DNA of 64,000 nucleotides. Source: JANNRA01 sp031401035 (GTDB lineage Bacteria > Desulfobacterota > Binatia > HRBIN30 > CADEER01). The stretch covers positions 1-64,000 of the forward strand of contig JANNRA010000079.1 of NCBI GenBank assembly GCA_031401035.1. Reading direction: 5' to 3'. A model generated the notes under the pieces. The model saw nothing but the letters and a program-made list of their open reading frames with translations. It ran no database searches and was not told the DNA's origin. Shown in pieces: positions 1 through 8,454 of the stretch. The position numbers were made by a program, and so were the translations under genes. Each line of letters begins with the position of its first letter. Position 1 is the first letter of the stretch.

Positions 1-752
1 GTCGTTTGCAGCTTGACGATGCTTTGATGGATGAGTTGCAACGCATCAAAGCCGAGATGCAACCCATCGAGACGTTATTCGTCGCTGATTCGATGACCGG
101 GCAGGATGCCGTCAACAGCGCGAAAGGCTTTCACGAACGCATAGGCATCACGGGCGTCATCCTGACCAAGATGGATGGCGACACGCGCGGTGGCGCGGCG
201 CTCTCGATCAAAGAAGTCACGGGGCAGCCGATCAAGTTCGTAGGCGTCGGCGAAAAGTACGATGCGCTCGAACCGTTTTACCCTGACCGCATTGTTTCGC
301 GCATTCTCGGAATGGGCGATGTGCTTTCGCTCATCGAAAAGGTGCAAGCCGAAGTAGACGAAGAGAAAGCCGAAGAACTTGAACGCAAGTTGATGCAGAA
401 CGAGTTCACGCTCGAAGACTTCCGCGATCAGTTGCGCGCCGTGCGCAAGATGGGCGCCGTCGGCGACCTGCTGAAGATGATCCCCGGCATGAACAAGCTC
501 ACCAAGGGCGTGGATATGGCGGCGGCGGAGACGGAGCTCAAGCGCAGCGAGGCGATCATCAACTCGATGACCCACCAGGAGCGCGACAACGCGGCGATCA
601 TCAACGGCAGCCGGCGCCGCCGCATCGCCGACGGCAGCGGCGTCTCGGTCGCCGAAGTCAACAAGTTCCTCAAGCAGTTCCAGCAGACCAAGAAGATGAT
701 GAAACACGTGGCGCGCTTTGCCGGCCAGGGCGGCATGCCCAGAATGACTTGA
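1..752 (+). CDS. ffh: Signal recognition particle GTPase Ffh, 5'-truncated by window edge
   Basis: This is the C-terminal part of the SRP54-type GTPase that, with 4.5S RNA, brings nascent membrane proteins to FtsY at the inner membrane. The reading frame is already open at the first bases (RLQLDDALMDEL follows the DTAG motif in family members), so the true start lies outside the window. Visible are the G4 motif TKMDGDTRGGAALS, the G5 region GQPIKFVGVGEK and the methionine-rich M domain with GDLLKMIPGMNK and SRRRRIADGSG. Codon use changes abruptly near base 430: the first part uses many A/T third positions, the rest is as GC-rich as its neighbours. It leads a canonical ribosome/tRNA operon. 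Confidence 0.97.
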   Translation, partial: RLQLDDALMDELQRIKAEMQPIETLFVADSMTGQDAVNSAKGFHERIGITGVILTKMDGDTRGGAALSIKEVTGQPIKFVGVGEKYDALEPFYPDRIVSRILGMGDVLSLIEKVQAEVDEEKAEELERKLMQNEFTLEDFRDQLRAVRKMGAVGDLLKMIPGMNKLTKGVDMAAAETELKRSEAIINSMTHQERDNAAIINGSRRRRIADGSGVSVAEVNKFLKQFQQTKKMMKHVARFAGQGGMPRMT

Positions 753-787
753 TTGCGACCCCCCAGGGAGAGGAGTAGGTATTTTCT

Positions 788-1066
788 ATGGCAGCAGTTA
801 TTCGTCTCGCCCGTCACGGCGGTAAGAAGAGTCCGTTCTACCGCATCGTCGTCACCGACCGCCGCTACGCCAACGACGGCTCGCGCCTCGAGCAGCTCGG
901 CATCTACGACCCGCGCCAGACTCCGGTGCGGCTCGAGATCAAAGCCGATCGCCTCGCGGCGTGGCTGCAGAAGGGCGCCCTGCCGAGCCCGACCGTCAAG
1001 CAGCTGATCAAGCAGAGCGGCGTGCAGACCGCCGCCCCCGACGGGGCCGGCGGTGACCCTGCATGA
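788..1066 (+). CDS. rpsP: 30S ribosomal protein S16
   Basis: Small-subunit ribosomal protein S16, 92 residues, the normal family length. The N-terminus AAVIRLARHGGKKSPFYRIV and the following DRRYANDG and LGIYDPR segments are family hallmarks; the C-terminal extension after residue 80 is Ala/Gly/Pro-rich and variable. A GAGGAG ribosome-binding sequence lies about 15 bases before the ATG. It sits 35 bases after ffh and its stop overlaps the ATG of the KH-domain gene (ATGA), implying translational coupling. Confidence 0.98.
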   Translation: MAAVIRLARHGGKKSPFYRIVVTDRRYANDGSRLEQLGIYDPRQTPVRLEIKADRLAAWLQKGALPSPTVKQLIKQSGVQTAAPDGAGGDPA

Positions 1067-1305
1067 GGGAACTGGTCCAGTACCTGGCCCGGCAGCTCGT
1101 CAACAACCCCGACGCGGTGGATGTCACCGAAACACAGAGCGACACCGCGTTGGTCCTCGAGCTGAAGGTTGCCAAGGAAGATCTGGGCCGCGTCATCGGA
1201 AAGCAGGGACGTACCGCCAAGTCGATCCGGACGATCCTGAACGCCGCTGCGTCGCGCACCAATCGCAAGGTCGTTCTCGAGATCGTCGAAAAGCCAGAGC
1301 AGTAA
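1063..1305 (+). CDS. khpA: KH-domain RNA-binding protein KhpA
   Basis: Small single KH-domain RNA-binding protein of 80 residues (KhpA/YlqC family). In Firmicutes it partners KhpB/Jag and affects cell elongation and small-RNA binding; the role here is inferred from family and locus. The KH signature GRVIGKQGRTAKSIR with the GxxG loop GKQG is at residues 46-49. Its ATG overlaps the rpsP stop by four bases. The rpsP-khpA-rimM order is the classical one. Confidence 0.96.
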   Translation: MRELVQYLARQLVNNPDAVDVTETQSDTALVLELKVAKEDLGRVIGKQGRTAKSIRTILNAAASRTNRKVVLEIVEKPEQ

Positions 1306-1319
1306 CCCGGGCGCCGTGC

Positions 1320-1880
1320 ATGGAGCCCGACGGCCGGTCGACCGCTACGGCCGCCCTTTCCCCCGATAGCCCGCTCGTCGAGCTCGGACCGATCGTCAAC
1401 ACGCACGGTCTGCTCGGCGAAGTGCGGCTGTTGCCGCATAATCCCGAGTCCACCACCGCGGCGCAGCCCGGGCCGGTGGTGCTGGTGCATCGCGACGGGC
1501 GCCGCGAGCCGCGCACCGTGCGGGCCGCCCGGCGTCACAAGCGCTTCGTGCTGCTCACCTTCGCGGGCGTCGCCGACGCCACCGCGGCGACCGCGCTGGT
1601 CGGCTGCGCCGTCGCCGTGCCGCGCACCGCCCTGCCGCCCGCCGGGCCGGACACCTTCTATCATGCCGATCTGCTCGGCTGCGCGGTGGTCACCACCGAC
1701 GGTCGCGCCCTCGGCGCCGTGGCGCAGATGATGTTCGCCGGCAGCAGCGACATCTGCGTCGTGCGCGACGGCGCGCGCGAGGTGCTGGTGCCGATGATCG
1801 CCGACGTCGTGGACTCGATCGACCTCGCCGGGCGCCGCCTGGTCATCCGCGCCGTGCCCGGCCTGCTCGACGAGGAGTGA
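1320..1880 (+). CDS. rimM: Ribosome maturation factor RimM
   Basis: 16S rRNA processing factor that binds S19 and assists 30S head assembly; 186 residues from the chosen ATG at 1320, 14 bases after khpA. The frame is open upstream but there it overlaps khpA, so 1320 is preferred. N-terminal RimM domain: VELGPIVNTHGLLGEVRLLP (residues 19-38). C-terminal PRC-barrel: DLLGCAVVTTDGRALG through VLVPMIADVVDSIDL. The stop codon TGA overlaps the ATG of trmD by one base (TGATG), so the two are coupled. Confidence 0.96.
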   Translation: MEPDGRSTATAALSPDSPLVELGPIVNTHGLLGEVRLLPHNPESTTAAQPGPVVLVHRDGRREPRTVRAARRHKRFVLLTFAGVADATAATALVGCAVAVPRTALPPAGPDTFYHADLLGCAVVTTDGRALGAVAQMMFAGSSDICVVRDGAREVLVPMIADVVDSIDLAGRRLVIRAVPGLLDEE

Positions 1881-2605
1881 TGCACTTCCACGTCGTCACG
1901 CTGTTCCCGGCCCTCTTCGCCTCAGTCGTCGAAACGACCATGCTGAAGAAGGGGCAGGAGCGCGGCGCCCTCGCCTTCACCTTCCACGACATCCGCACCT
2001 TCGCCACCGACCGCCACCGCGTCACCGACGACACGCCCTACGGCGGCGGCCAGGGCATGGTGATGAAACCCGAGCCGCTGGTGGCGGCGATCGAAGCGAC
2101 CGGCGACGGCACCGACCGGCCGCACCGCGTCCTGCTCACTCCGCAGGGGGCCATACTCGACACGGCCCGCGCCCGGGCCCTGGCGGCACGGCCGGCGCTG
2201 GCACTGGTCTGCGGCCGCTACGAGGGCGTCGACGAGCGCGTGCGCGCCCATGTGGACGAGGAGCTGTCGATCGGCGACTACATCGTCTCCGGCGGCGAGA
2301 TCGCCGCCATCGTCGTCATCGACGCCGTCGCCCGCCTCGTGCCTGGGGTCCTCGGCTGCGCCGAGTCGGCCGAGGACGAGTCGTTCCGGGACGGCCTTTT
2401 GGAGTACCCCCAGTACACCCGACCGCCCGAGTTTCGCGGCGCGCGCATCCCCGACGTGTTGCTCTCCGGCGACCACGGTGCCATCGCCCGCTGGCGCCGC
2501 CGCGAGTCCCTGCGCCGCACCCTGGCGCAGCGGCCGGATCTGCTCGACCGCGCGACGCTGACGGACGAGGACCGGCACATCCTCGACGAACTGAAGAAGA
2601 CCTGA
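1880..2605 (+). CDS. trmD: tRNA (guanine37-N1)-methyltransferase TrmD
   Basis: SAM-dependent SPOUT methyltransferase making m1G37 in tRNAs and preventing +1 frameshifting; 241 residues. Conserved blocks: MHFHVVTLFP at the N-terminus, DDTPYGGGQGMVMKPEP near residues 50-66, the knot-forming LVCGRYEGVDERV and ELSIGDYIVSGGE, and LLEYPQYTRPPEFRG. I chose ATG 1880, which overlaps the rimM stop; a GTG one codon upstream is also in frame but less likely. Its stop is followed within six bases by a perfect 18-bp inverted repeat. Confidence 0.97.
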   Translation: MHFHVVTLFPALFASVVETTMLKKGQERGALAFTFHDIRTFATDRHRVTDDTPYGGGQGMVMKPEPLVAAIEATGDGTDRPHRVLLTPQGAILDTARARALAARPALALVCGRYEGVDERVRAHVDEELSIGDYIVSGGEIAAIVVIDAVARLVPGVLGCAESAEDESFRDGLLEYPQYTRPPEFRGARIPDVLLSGDHGAIARWRRRESLRRTLAQRPDLLDRATLTDEDRHILDELKKT

Positions 2606-2610
2606 AGGAT

Positions 2611-2670
2611 TCACACGGAGAAACGGAGCCGCGGAGGCGGATCTGGGGCTTTCTCCGTTTCTCCGTGTGA
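2611..2670. repeat. Intercistronic palindromic element
   Basis: Perfect inverted repeat: TCACACGGAGAAACGGAG at 2611-2628 and its exact complement at 2653-2670, with a 24-base GC-rich loop. It fills almost all of the gap between trmD and the next co-directional gene. There is no T-tract after the stem, so it is not a standard intrinsic terminator. It resembles in structure the longer elements at 44212-44281 and 45398-45484. It may stabilise or attenuate the mRNA, or be a mobile palindromic repeat. Confidence 0.85.
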
Positions 2671-2682
2671 GGAATCCGGCGA

Positions 2683-3243
2683 ATGGCTGACTTGTTCCTG
2701 GCTCTGCTGCATCACCCGGTGCTCGATAAGAACGGGCAGATCGTCACCACGGCGGTGACGAACATGGACATCCACGATATCGCCCGCTCGGCGACGACCT
2801 ACGGGGCCCGGCGGTTCTATGTGGTGACGCCGGTACGGGCGCTGCGGGCGCTGTCGGAGAAGATCATCGAGCACTGGGAGACCGGCTACGGCAGCACCTA
2901 CAATCTCACCCGCAAGGAGGCCCTGGCGCTGGTCGCGGTCGAGGTGGACCTGGACGGGACCCTGGTAGCGGTGGAGCGCGAGAGCGGCGAGCGGCCGGTC
3001 CTGGTGATCACCTCGGCCCGTCCGGGCCCCGACCGCATCAGCTACGCCGCCCTGCGCGAGCGGCTCGAGGCGCCCGGTCCACCCCACCTGATGGTGTTCG
3101 GGACCGGCTGGGGTCTGGCCCCGGAGGTGACGGCCAGGGCCGACCTACGGCTGGCGCCCATCAACGGGCCCACCGCCTACAACCATCTCTCGGTGCGCGC
3201 CGCGGCGGCCATCATTCTTGACCGGCTGCTCGGAAGCCGATAG
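2683..3243 (+). CDS. SAM-dependent RNA methyltransferase (Methyltrn_RNA_4 / DUF2168-like, SPOUT-type)
   Basis: A 186-residue protein of the small family of putative RNA methyltransferases found beside trmD in deltaproteobacteria and relatives (Pfam Methyltrn_RNA_4). Recognised from FLALLHHPVLDKNGQIVTTAVTNMDIHDIARSA-type N-terminus (here residues 4-37), YGARRFYVVTP, and a SPOUT-like end, MVFGTGWGLAPEV followed by INGPTAYNHLSVRAAAAIILDRL. The substrate is not known. It lies between trmD and rplS, suggesting a role in tRNA or rRNA modification. The start follows the palindromic element by 12 bases. Confidence 0.88.
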   Translation: MADLFLALLHHPVLDKNGQIVTTAVTNMDIHDIARSATTYGARRFYVVTPVRALRALSEKIIEHWETGYGSTYNLTRKEALALVAVEVDLDGTLVAVERESGERPVLVITSARPGPDRISYAALRERLEAPGPPHLMVFGTGWGLAPEVTARADLRLAPINGPTAYNHLSVRAAAAIILDRLLGSR

Positions 3244-3290
3244 GTCACAGGCCTCGCCAGCATTTCCCGTTCCACAAGAGGTGACCCCCC

Positions 3291-3650
3291 ATGAACCCGA
3301 TCGAGGCGATCGAGCGCGAGCAGCTCCAGCAGAACCTTCCCGACTTCAAGCCGGGCGACTCCGTGAAGGTGCACGTCAAGGTCATCGAGGGCGAGAAAGA
3401 GCGCATTCAGGTGTTCGCCGGGGTGGTCATCCGCAAGAGCCGCGGCGGCATTCGCGCCAGCTTCACGGTGCGCAAGGTCTCCTACGGCATCGGCGTCGAG
3501 CGCACCTTCCCGCTGCATTCGCCGCGCCTCGACAAGATCGAGGTCGCGACCCGCGGTCACGTGCGCCGCGCCAAGTTGTACTACCTGCGCGGCCTGTCCG
3601 GTAAGGCGGCCCGCATCACCGCCGAGAAGACCGACAAGCCCTCCTCGTAG
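3291..3650 (+). CDS. rplS: 50S ribosomal protein L19
   Basis: Large-subunit protein L19 at the 30S-50S interface, 119 residues, typical length. Diagnostic segments: FKPGDSVKVHVKVIEGEKER, IQVFAGVVIRKSRGGIRASFTVRKVSYGIGVERTFPLHSP (residues 44-83, conserved throughout) and RRAKLYYLRGLSGKAARI. A GAGGTGA ribosome-binding sequence precedes the ATG. It is the last gene of the operon; a GC-rich hairpin follows. Confidence 0.98.
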   Translation: MNPIEAIEREQLQQNLPDFKPGDSVKVHVKVIEGEKERIQVFAGVVIRKSRGGIRASFTVRKVSYGIGVERTFPLHSPRLDKIEVATRGHVRRAKLYYLRGLSGKAARITAEKTDKPSS

Positions 3651-3658
3651 GGGCGGGC

Positions 3659-3681
3659 GGGGCGCGGCGGTGCCGCGCCCC
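3659..3681. terminator. Hairpin between convergent rplS and bactofilin genes
   Basis: Perfect 10-bp stem GGGGCGCGGC / GCCGCGCCCC with a 3-base loop (GGT), nine bases after the rplS stop and ending just before the stop of the convergent bactofilin gene. There is no run of T on either side, so termination efficiency is uncertain. Position and strength suggest a bidirectional terminator. Confidence 0.6.
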
Positions 3682-3683
3682 TG

Positions 3684-4139
3684 TCACTCGCCGCGCGGCC
3701 GGAGCGTGTGCACGGTCGCGCCGCGCGCCAGCGCAACGCGACAGTCGGCGTCGAGCTGGCCGCCGTCGCGCACGAAGAGGACCTGCGTCTCGACGCTGCC
3801 CGACAGGCGGCCCTGAGGGCCGACCTCGACGCGCTCGGCGCCGAGCACTTCGCCGTCGACGCGCCCGAGCACCAATAGCGAGACGGCACGCACGGTGCCG
3901 TCGACCGAGCCGGTCTCGCCGATGATCAGCAGGTCGCTCGCCCGCACCTCGCCGCGCAGCGTCCCGTCGATGCGCGTCGGGCCGGCGAAACTGAGCTTGC
4001 CGCTCACCGTCGACTCGCGGTCGAGCATGGCCCGCACGTGCGGCGGCGGCGTCAGGAATGCCGGCGCCGGCTCGGCCGGGCGCTGCGGCGGTGGCGGCGG
4101 CGCCGGCAGGCGCCGCGGACGGCGATCCCAGATGGCCAT
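3684..4139 (-). CDS. Bactofilin (polymer-forming cytoskeletal protein)
   Basis: Bactofilins polymerise without nucleotide into filaments that organise envelope synthesis or chromosome positioning. The 151-residue protein has a proline-rich N-terminal tail (residues 8-35) and the beta-helical core from STVSGKLSFAGPTRIDGTLRGEV to the end, with repeating G-x-V and I-x-G steps such as IIGETGSVDGTVRA and VLGRVDGEVLG. It lies 14 bases downstream of the ATPase gene and is probably cotranscribed with it. Confidence 0.92.
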   Translation of the reverse strand: MAIWDRRPRRLPAPPPPPQRPAEPAPAFLTPPPHVRAMLDRESTVSGKLSFAGPTRIDGTLRGEVRASDLLIIGETGSVDGTVRAVSLLVLGRVDGEVLGAERVEVGPQGRLSGSVETQVLFVRDGGQLDADCRVALARGATVHTLRPRGE

Positions 4140-4153
4140 GCTGTCTCGCGTCC

Positions 4154-5115
<962 letters not shown>

Positions 5116-5119
<4 letters not shown>

Positions 5120-6087
5120 CCCGATCCCTCGGCGCCGCGCGCGTCGTCGACGAGGAGCAGGCAGGCGGCACGGCGGGCGGCGGGGTACTGGCGCAGCGCC
5201 GGGTCGGTGTGCGCGCAGGCGGCGACGGCGGCGGTGCAACGGTCGCGGAAGGCGCAGCCCGTCGGGCGGTGGCGCAGATCGGGGACGCTGCCGGGGATGG
5301 CGGCGAGGCGGCGGCCGGCGGCGCCGGCGCGCGGGATCGAGGCGAGCAGGCCGCGCGTGTAGGGATGCAGGGGCGCGGCGAAGACCTCGGCCACCGGGCC
5401 GTCCTCGACGATGCGTCCGGCGTACATGATGGCGACGCGGCCGGCGCGCTCGGCGACGATGCCGAGGTCGTGCGTCACCAGCAACACGGCCATGCCGAGC
5501 CGCTGCTGCAGGGTCGCGAACAGATCGAGGATCTGCGCCTGGATGGTGACATCCAGGGCGGTGGTCGGCTCGTCGGCGATGAGCAGGCGCGGCCCGCCGG
5601 CGAGGGCGATGGCGAGCATGACGCGCTGCCGCATGCCGCCGCTCAACTGGTGCGGGTAGGCATCGGCGCGCTGGGCGGGTTCGGGGATCTCGACCAGGTG
5701 CAGCAGCTCGACGGCGCGGGCGCGCGCCGCGGCACGGCCGAGGCGGTGATGCAGCGTCACCGCCTCGGCGATCTGCGCGCCGACGGTGACGACCGGATTG
5801 AGCGCCGTCATCGGCTCCTGGAAGACCATGCCGATCTGTCCGCCGCGCACGGCGCGCAGCGCCGCCGGGTCGAGGCGGGTGAGATCGCGGCCGTCGAAGC
5901 GGATGGCGCCACTGACGCGGCCCGGATGCGGCACCAGGCCGAGGATAGCCAGGGCGGTCATCGTCTTGCCGCAGCCCGACTCGCCGACCAGCCCAAGGGT
6001 CTCGCCGGCATCGAGGGTGAGGTCGATGCCGTCGACGGCGCGCGCGGCGCCGAAGGTGACGCGCAGATCGTCGAGGGCGAGAAGCAC
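5116..6087 (-). CDS. Oligopeptide/dipeptide ABC transporter ATPase, DppD/OppD type
   Basis: Second cytoplasmic ATPase of the same importer, 323 residues. Walker A GESGCGKT at residues 35-42, Q-loop MVFQEPMTALNPV, signature LSGGMRQRVMLAIAL, Walker B RLLIADEPTTALD, switch THDLGIVAERAGR, and the C-terminal extension with a Cys pair (GCAFRDRC). It overlaps the DppF-type gene by four bases. The 130 bases upstream carry no gene, and then the HNH gene begins, so the expected dppB/dppC permeases are absent from this side. Confidence 0.94.
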
Positions 6088-6217
6088 GCAGGTCGCCTAG
6101 CGGATCGCCGCGCGCGCGGCTACGGCGCCGCCCGACTTCTGAGCGTCGGTCGCTCGCAGACTGCTTGGCGGCGTCCTCGGCGATCTGCCTGTCCGTCAAC
6201 CGCCGATGGGACGGACC

Positions 6218-7588
6218 TCATGTCCGGACCTGCGCACGCAGGAAGACTCGATCACGGTGGTACTCGAGAAAGCGCGCTTGGCCGTTGGTGAAGGTCCCAA
6301 CATCGACGCTGCGGTCGACCGCAACACCCATGCGTTGCAAAGACGGCTTGTGAGCGACCGGTGAGATCAACAGAGCTCCCCCCTCTCCGAACGAAATGAA
6401 GCCGCGGTCGAAGAGATGGTCGATCGATGGCGTCAGGAGCAGCCCGTTCTGCCCGGTCAGGCGCTCTTCGTGATTGCTGTCCCGCCACGGCTTGCAGTGG
6501 CTGGCGCGCAGGTGTTCTGGACGATCGACGAGGGTGATTCGGCAGCGGGACTCTATTTCCTGCACCCGCTGGCGGAACAGCCCTTGACCGCGCCGGGCAA
6601 GGACCAGGGCCTCACGATCTGTTCTCGAAAGCGTCGCATCCTGCTCAATGTTGCCACGCAGGTGCTCTTCCCAGAGGACCAGCTCCGGATTCGGGCTGTC
6701 GAGGGGCCCGTCGGCGACCAGCTCCCTGCGGGCAAGGGCGCCGATCTCCGCGCCGACCAGCTCGGCGAGTTCGAGTGCCAAATGCTGGCTGAGCTCCGTC
6801 AGGTAGATACTCTGAACGCCGTGGCCGTTGGGACGCAGCGGCGAGTAGCGCTGCGGCAGCAGCGGCCGCAGCTTCTCGATCCAGTCCGCCGGCCGGATCG
6901 GCGAGGCCATGATCTGAAATCGGACATCGACCCGCCAGCCAATCTCATCCCACTTCCGTCCAGCGCCGCCGAACTCTGGCGGCTTGGGGGCCTCGTAGGC
7001 ATAGGATCGTGCGAGGCCGATTGCCCGAATCAGTGTATCGCAGAACGAAAAGACCAGGTCGCCTGGCGCGACCTCGCGCATGAACTCATAAAACGGGTTG
7101 CGGTGACCGTCCGCCTTGCGCTTTGGCGACCACAGGTAGCCCCCAGCCACTTCGTGGCGATAGGTCTGATTCTGGTTGACCCACCAATAGCGCACGGCCT
7201 CAGGGGCTCTGGCGTTCTCTGACGCGAAACGCAAGGGGGGTTCGGACGCCCAGCGTTCTGCGTACGGCCAGTCGAGATCCGCAAGCGCGCTCAGGCCGCT
7301 GAGGTCGATCTGCTCCTTCGCGCGGTCGGCGATCGGCTGCACACTGATCAGATCTTCCGCAGTGGCGATGCGCAGTCCCCGCTCCTCCACGGCGTGCCCG
7401 ATGACTTCGCGCTGGAACTCCGTCTTGGCCACCTGGACTTCGAGCACCGTCCCGCCATCCGCGCTGGCGTCGCGAAGGAAATCCGGGCCGGACGACAGCG
7501 CGGCGCCATGCGTCTGCGAGATCGAGAGTCCCATCGCGATCAGCGCAGCGTCGGGTCCTGCCAAGTCGTCCGGCGGCCGCGCCTGCAC
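6218..7588 (-). CDS. EVE-like/HNH endonuclease fused in frame to a nucleotidyltransferase remnant
   Basis: The open frame (456 residues) has two unrelated parts. Residues 130-285 (VRYWWVNQNQTYRHEVAGG onward, NPFYEFMREVAPGDLVFSF) look like an EVE/modified-base-reading domain, and residues 348-405 are an HNH_2 nuclease: LRASHCKPWRDSNHEERL then QNGLLLTPSIDHLFDRGF with H364, N381 and H391 as the HNH residues. Such EVE-HNH proteins are putative type IV, modification-dependent restriction enzymes. Residues 1-116 instead resemble the C-terminal half of an AbiEii-like nucleotidyltransferase. The native endonuclease probably starts near GTG 7195. Codon use is less GC-biased than in the neighbours. Confidence 0.8.
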   Translation of the reverse strand: MQARPPDDLAGPDAALIAMGLSISQTHGAALSSGPDFLRDASADGGTVLEVQVAKTEFQREVIGHAVEERGLRIATAEDLISVQPIADRAKEQIDLSGLSALADLDWPYAERWASEPPLRFASENARAPEAVRYWWVNQNQTYRHEVAGGYLWSPKRKADGHRNPFYEFMREVAPGDLVFSFCDTLIRAIGLARSYAYEAPKPPEFGGAGRKWDEIGWRVDVRFQIMASPIRPADWIEKLRPLLPQRYSPLRPNGHGVQSIYLTELSQHLALELAELVGAEIGALARRELVADGPLDSPNPELVLWEEHLRGNIEQDATLSRTDREALVLARRGQGLFRQRVQEIESRCRITLVDRPEHLRASHCKPWRDSNHEERLTGQNGLLLTPSIDHLFDRGFISFGEGGALLISPVAHKPSLQRMGVAVDRSVDVGTFTNGQARFLEYHRDRVFLRAQVRT

Positions 7589-7674
7589 CGTCAGGTCGAT
7601 GTCGGTCGTGAAGCGCGGCTCGAGCCTGCGTTGCCCGCGTGGCCGCCGATTTCAAGCACGGCGGTTTCGGAACA
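7241..7674 (-). pseudogene. Frameshifted AbiEii-like nucleotidyltransferase remnant
   Basis: A decayed nucleotidyltransferase. The strand-minus frame beginning near 7674 reads VLEIGGHAGNAG, a GG-x-A-x-N nucleotidyltransferase start; a frameshift near 7620 moves the continuation LEPRFTTDIDLTVQ (the D-x-D metal-binding motif) into the frame of the HNH gene, followed by TAEDLI and KEQIDLSGLSALA, then EVE-HNH sequence without a stop. In intact relatives the family covers about 180-250 residues. Either a toxin/housekeeping nucleotidyltransferase lost its end when the endonuclease landed, or a deletion joined the two genes. Confidence 0.6.
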
Positions 7675-7744
7675 CGAGACGACGCCGGCGGCACGCCGAT
7701 GCCGACCCCGATCTTCGGCGAAACGGTCATTGTCCCCCACAGGG

Positions 7745-8131
7745 TCAGGGGCGGTGAATCTCCAGGAACCCCAGTCGGGCCATGCGTTCGAAGTCGGCAT
7801 CCAGCGACCAGAGGGGGGCGGCCTGAGCGACGGCGACGGCCGCGATGAGCAGATCCGCGATGCCGAACCGTTGCCCCGCGGCGACGGCGATGTCGATCCA
7901 GGCGTCGATGCGCTCCCACGCCGTCGCGTCCGGGTAGTAGAGCGGCAGCGCGGAAAGGGTGCGGCGCAGGCGCGGCAGATCGCGCCGCGAGGACCCCGCG
8001 AGGATTTCGATCCTGACCGGGGCGGCCAGGGCCACCTCATCACGATCGAGAAGCCGGCTCAGCTCGGTCGCGTGCGGCGTGGCGCGGCCGCGCAGGGCGC
8101 TAACCCACACCGGGGTGTCGACGACGACCAT
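7745..8131 (-). CDS. vapC: PIN-domain toxin, VapC family
   Basis: Probable Mg-dependent ribonuclease toxin of a type II toxin-antitoxin pair, 128 residues, standard PIN length. Acidic catalytic residues are in place: D5 (VVVDTPVWV), E42 (VRIEIL), D93 (FGIADLLIAA) and D111/D113 (SLDADF). It follows a VapB-like antitoxin on the same strand; their frames overlap. It is part of a small defence-like cluster with the HNH endonuclease. Confidence 0.9.
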   Translation of the reverse strand: MVVVDTPVWVSALRGRATPHATELSRLLDRDEVALAAPVRIEILAGSSRRDLPRLRRTLSALPLYYPDATAWERIDAWIDIAVAAGQRFGIADLLIAAVAVAQAAPLWSLDADFERMARLGFLEIHRP

Positions 8132-8337
8132 CGCGCCGAGCGGCGCGGGCGGCGGCGCGAAGTCGGGATGTCGATGTCGAGTTTGACGGCGCCGATCAGC
8201 GACTTCAGTTCGTCGATTTGGCGGCGGCGGATGAGCTCCTGCAAGGAGAGGACGACGGTGTCTGTCTTCGACGTGAACCCCAACAGCCGACGCGCCTCGT
8301 CAGTGAGCCCGGCCAGGATATCGAGCGTCGTCCGCAT
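8059..8337 (-). CDS. vapB: VapB-like antitoxin
   Basis: Antitoxin partner of the PIN toxin. From ATG 8337 the frame reads MRTTLDI, then DEARRLLGFTSKTDTVVLSL and QELIRRRQIDELKSL, the ribbon-helix-helix pattern of VapB proteins that start MRTTLNID. Family members usually end near LDIPTSRRR, just before vapC, at about 70 residues. Here no stop occurs there and the frame continues about 70 bases into vapC, giving 92 residues with an Arg/Ser-rich tail. The original stop was probably lost, or the overlap is genuine. Confidence 0.75.
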   Translation of the reverse strand: MRTTLDILAGLTDEARRLLGFTSKTDTVVLSLQELIRRRQIDELKSLIGAVKLDIDIPTSRRRPRRSARWSSSTPRCGLAPCAAAPRRTRPS

Positions 8338-8454
8338 ACGAATGCGGGTAGGTCGTATGCATCTGGATGTCAAGAAAAGGCGAGCGGGCGTGCGCTATCT
8401 GCCACCTTGCTTGGTGACGTTGGCGTCGTAGGCCGACCCATGCTGTGCATCGCC

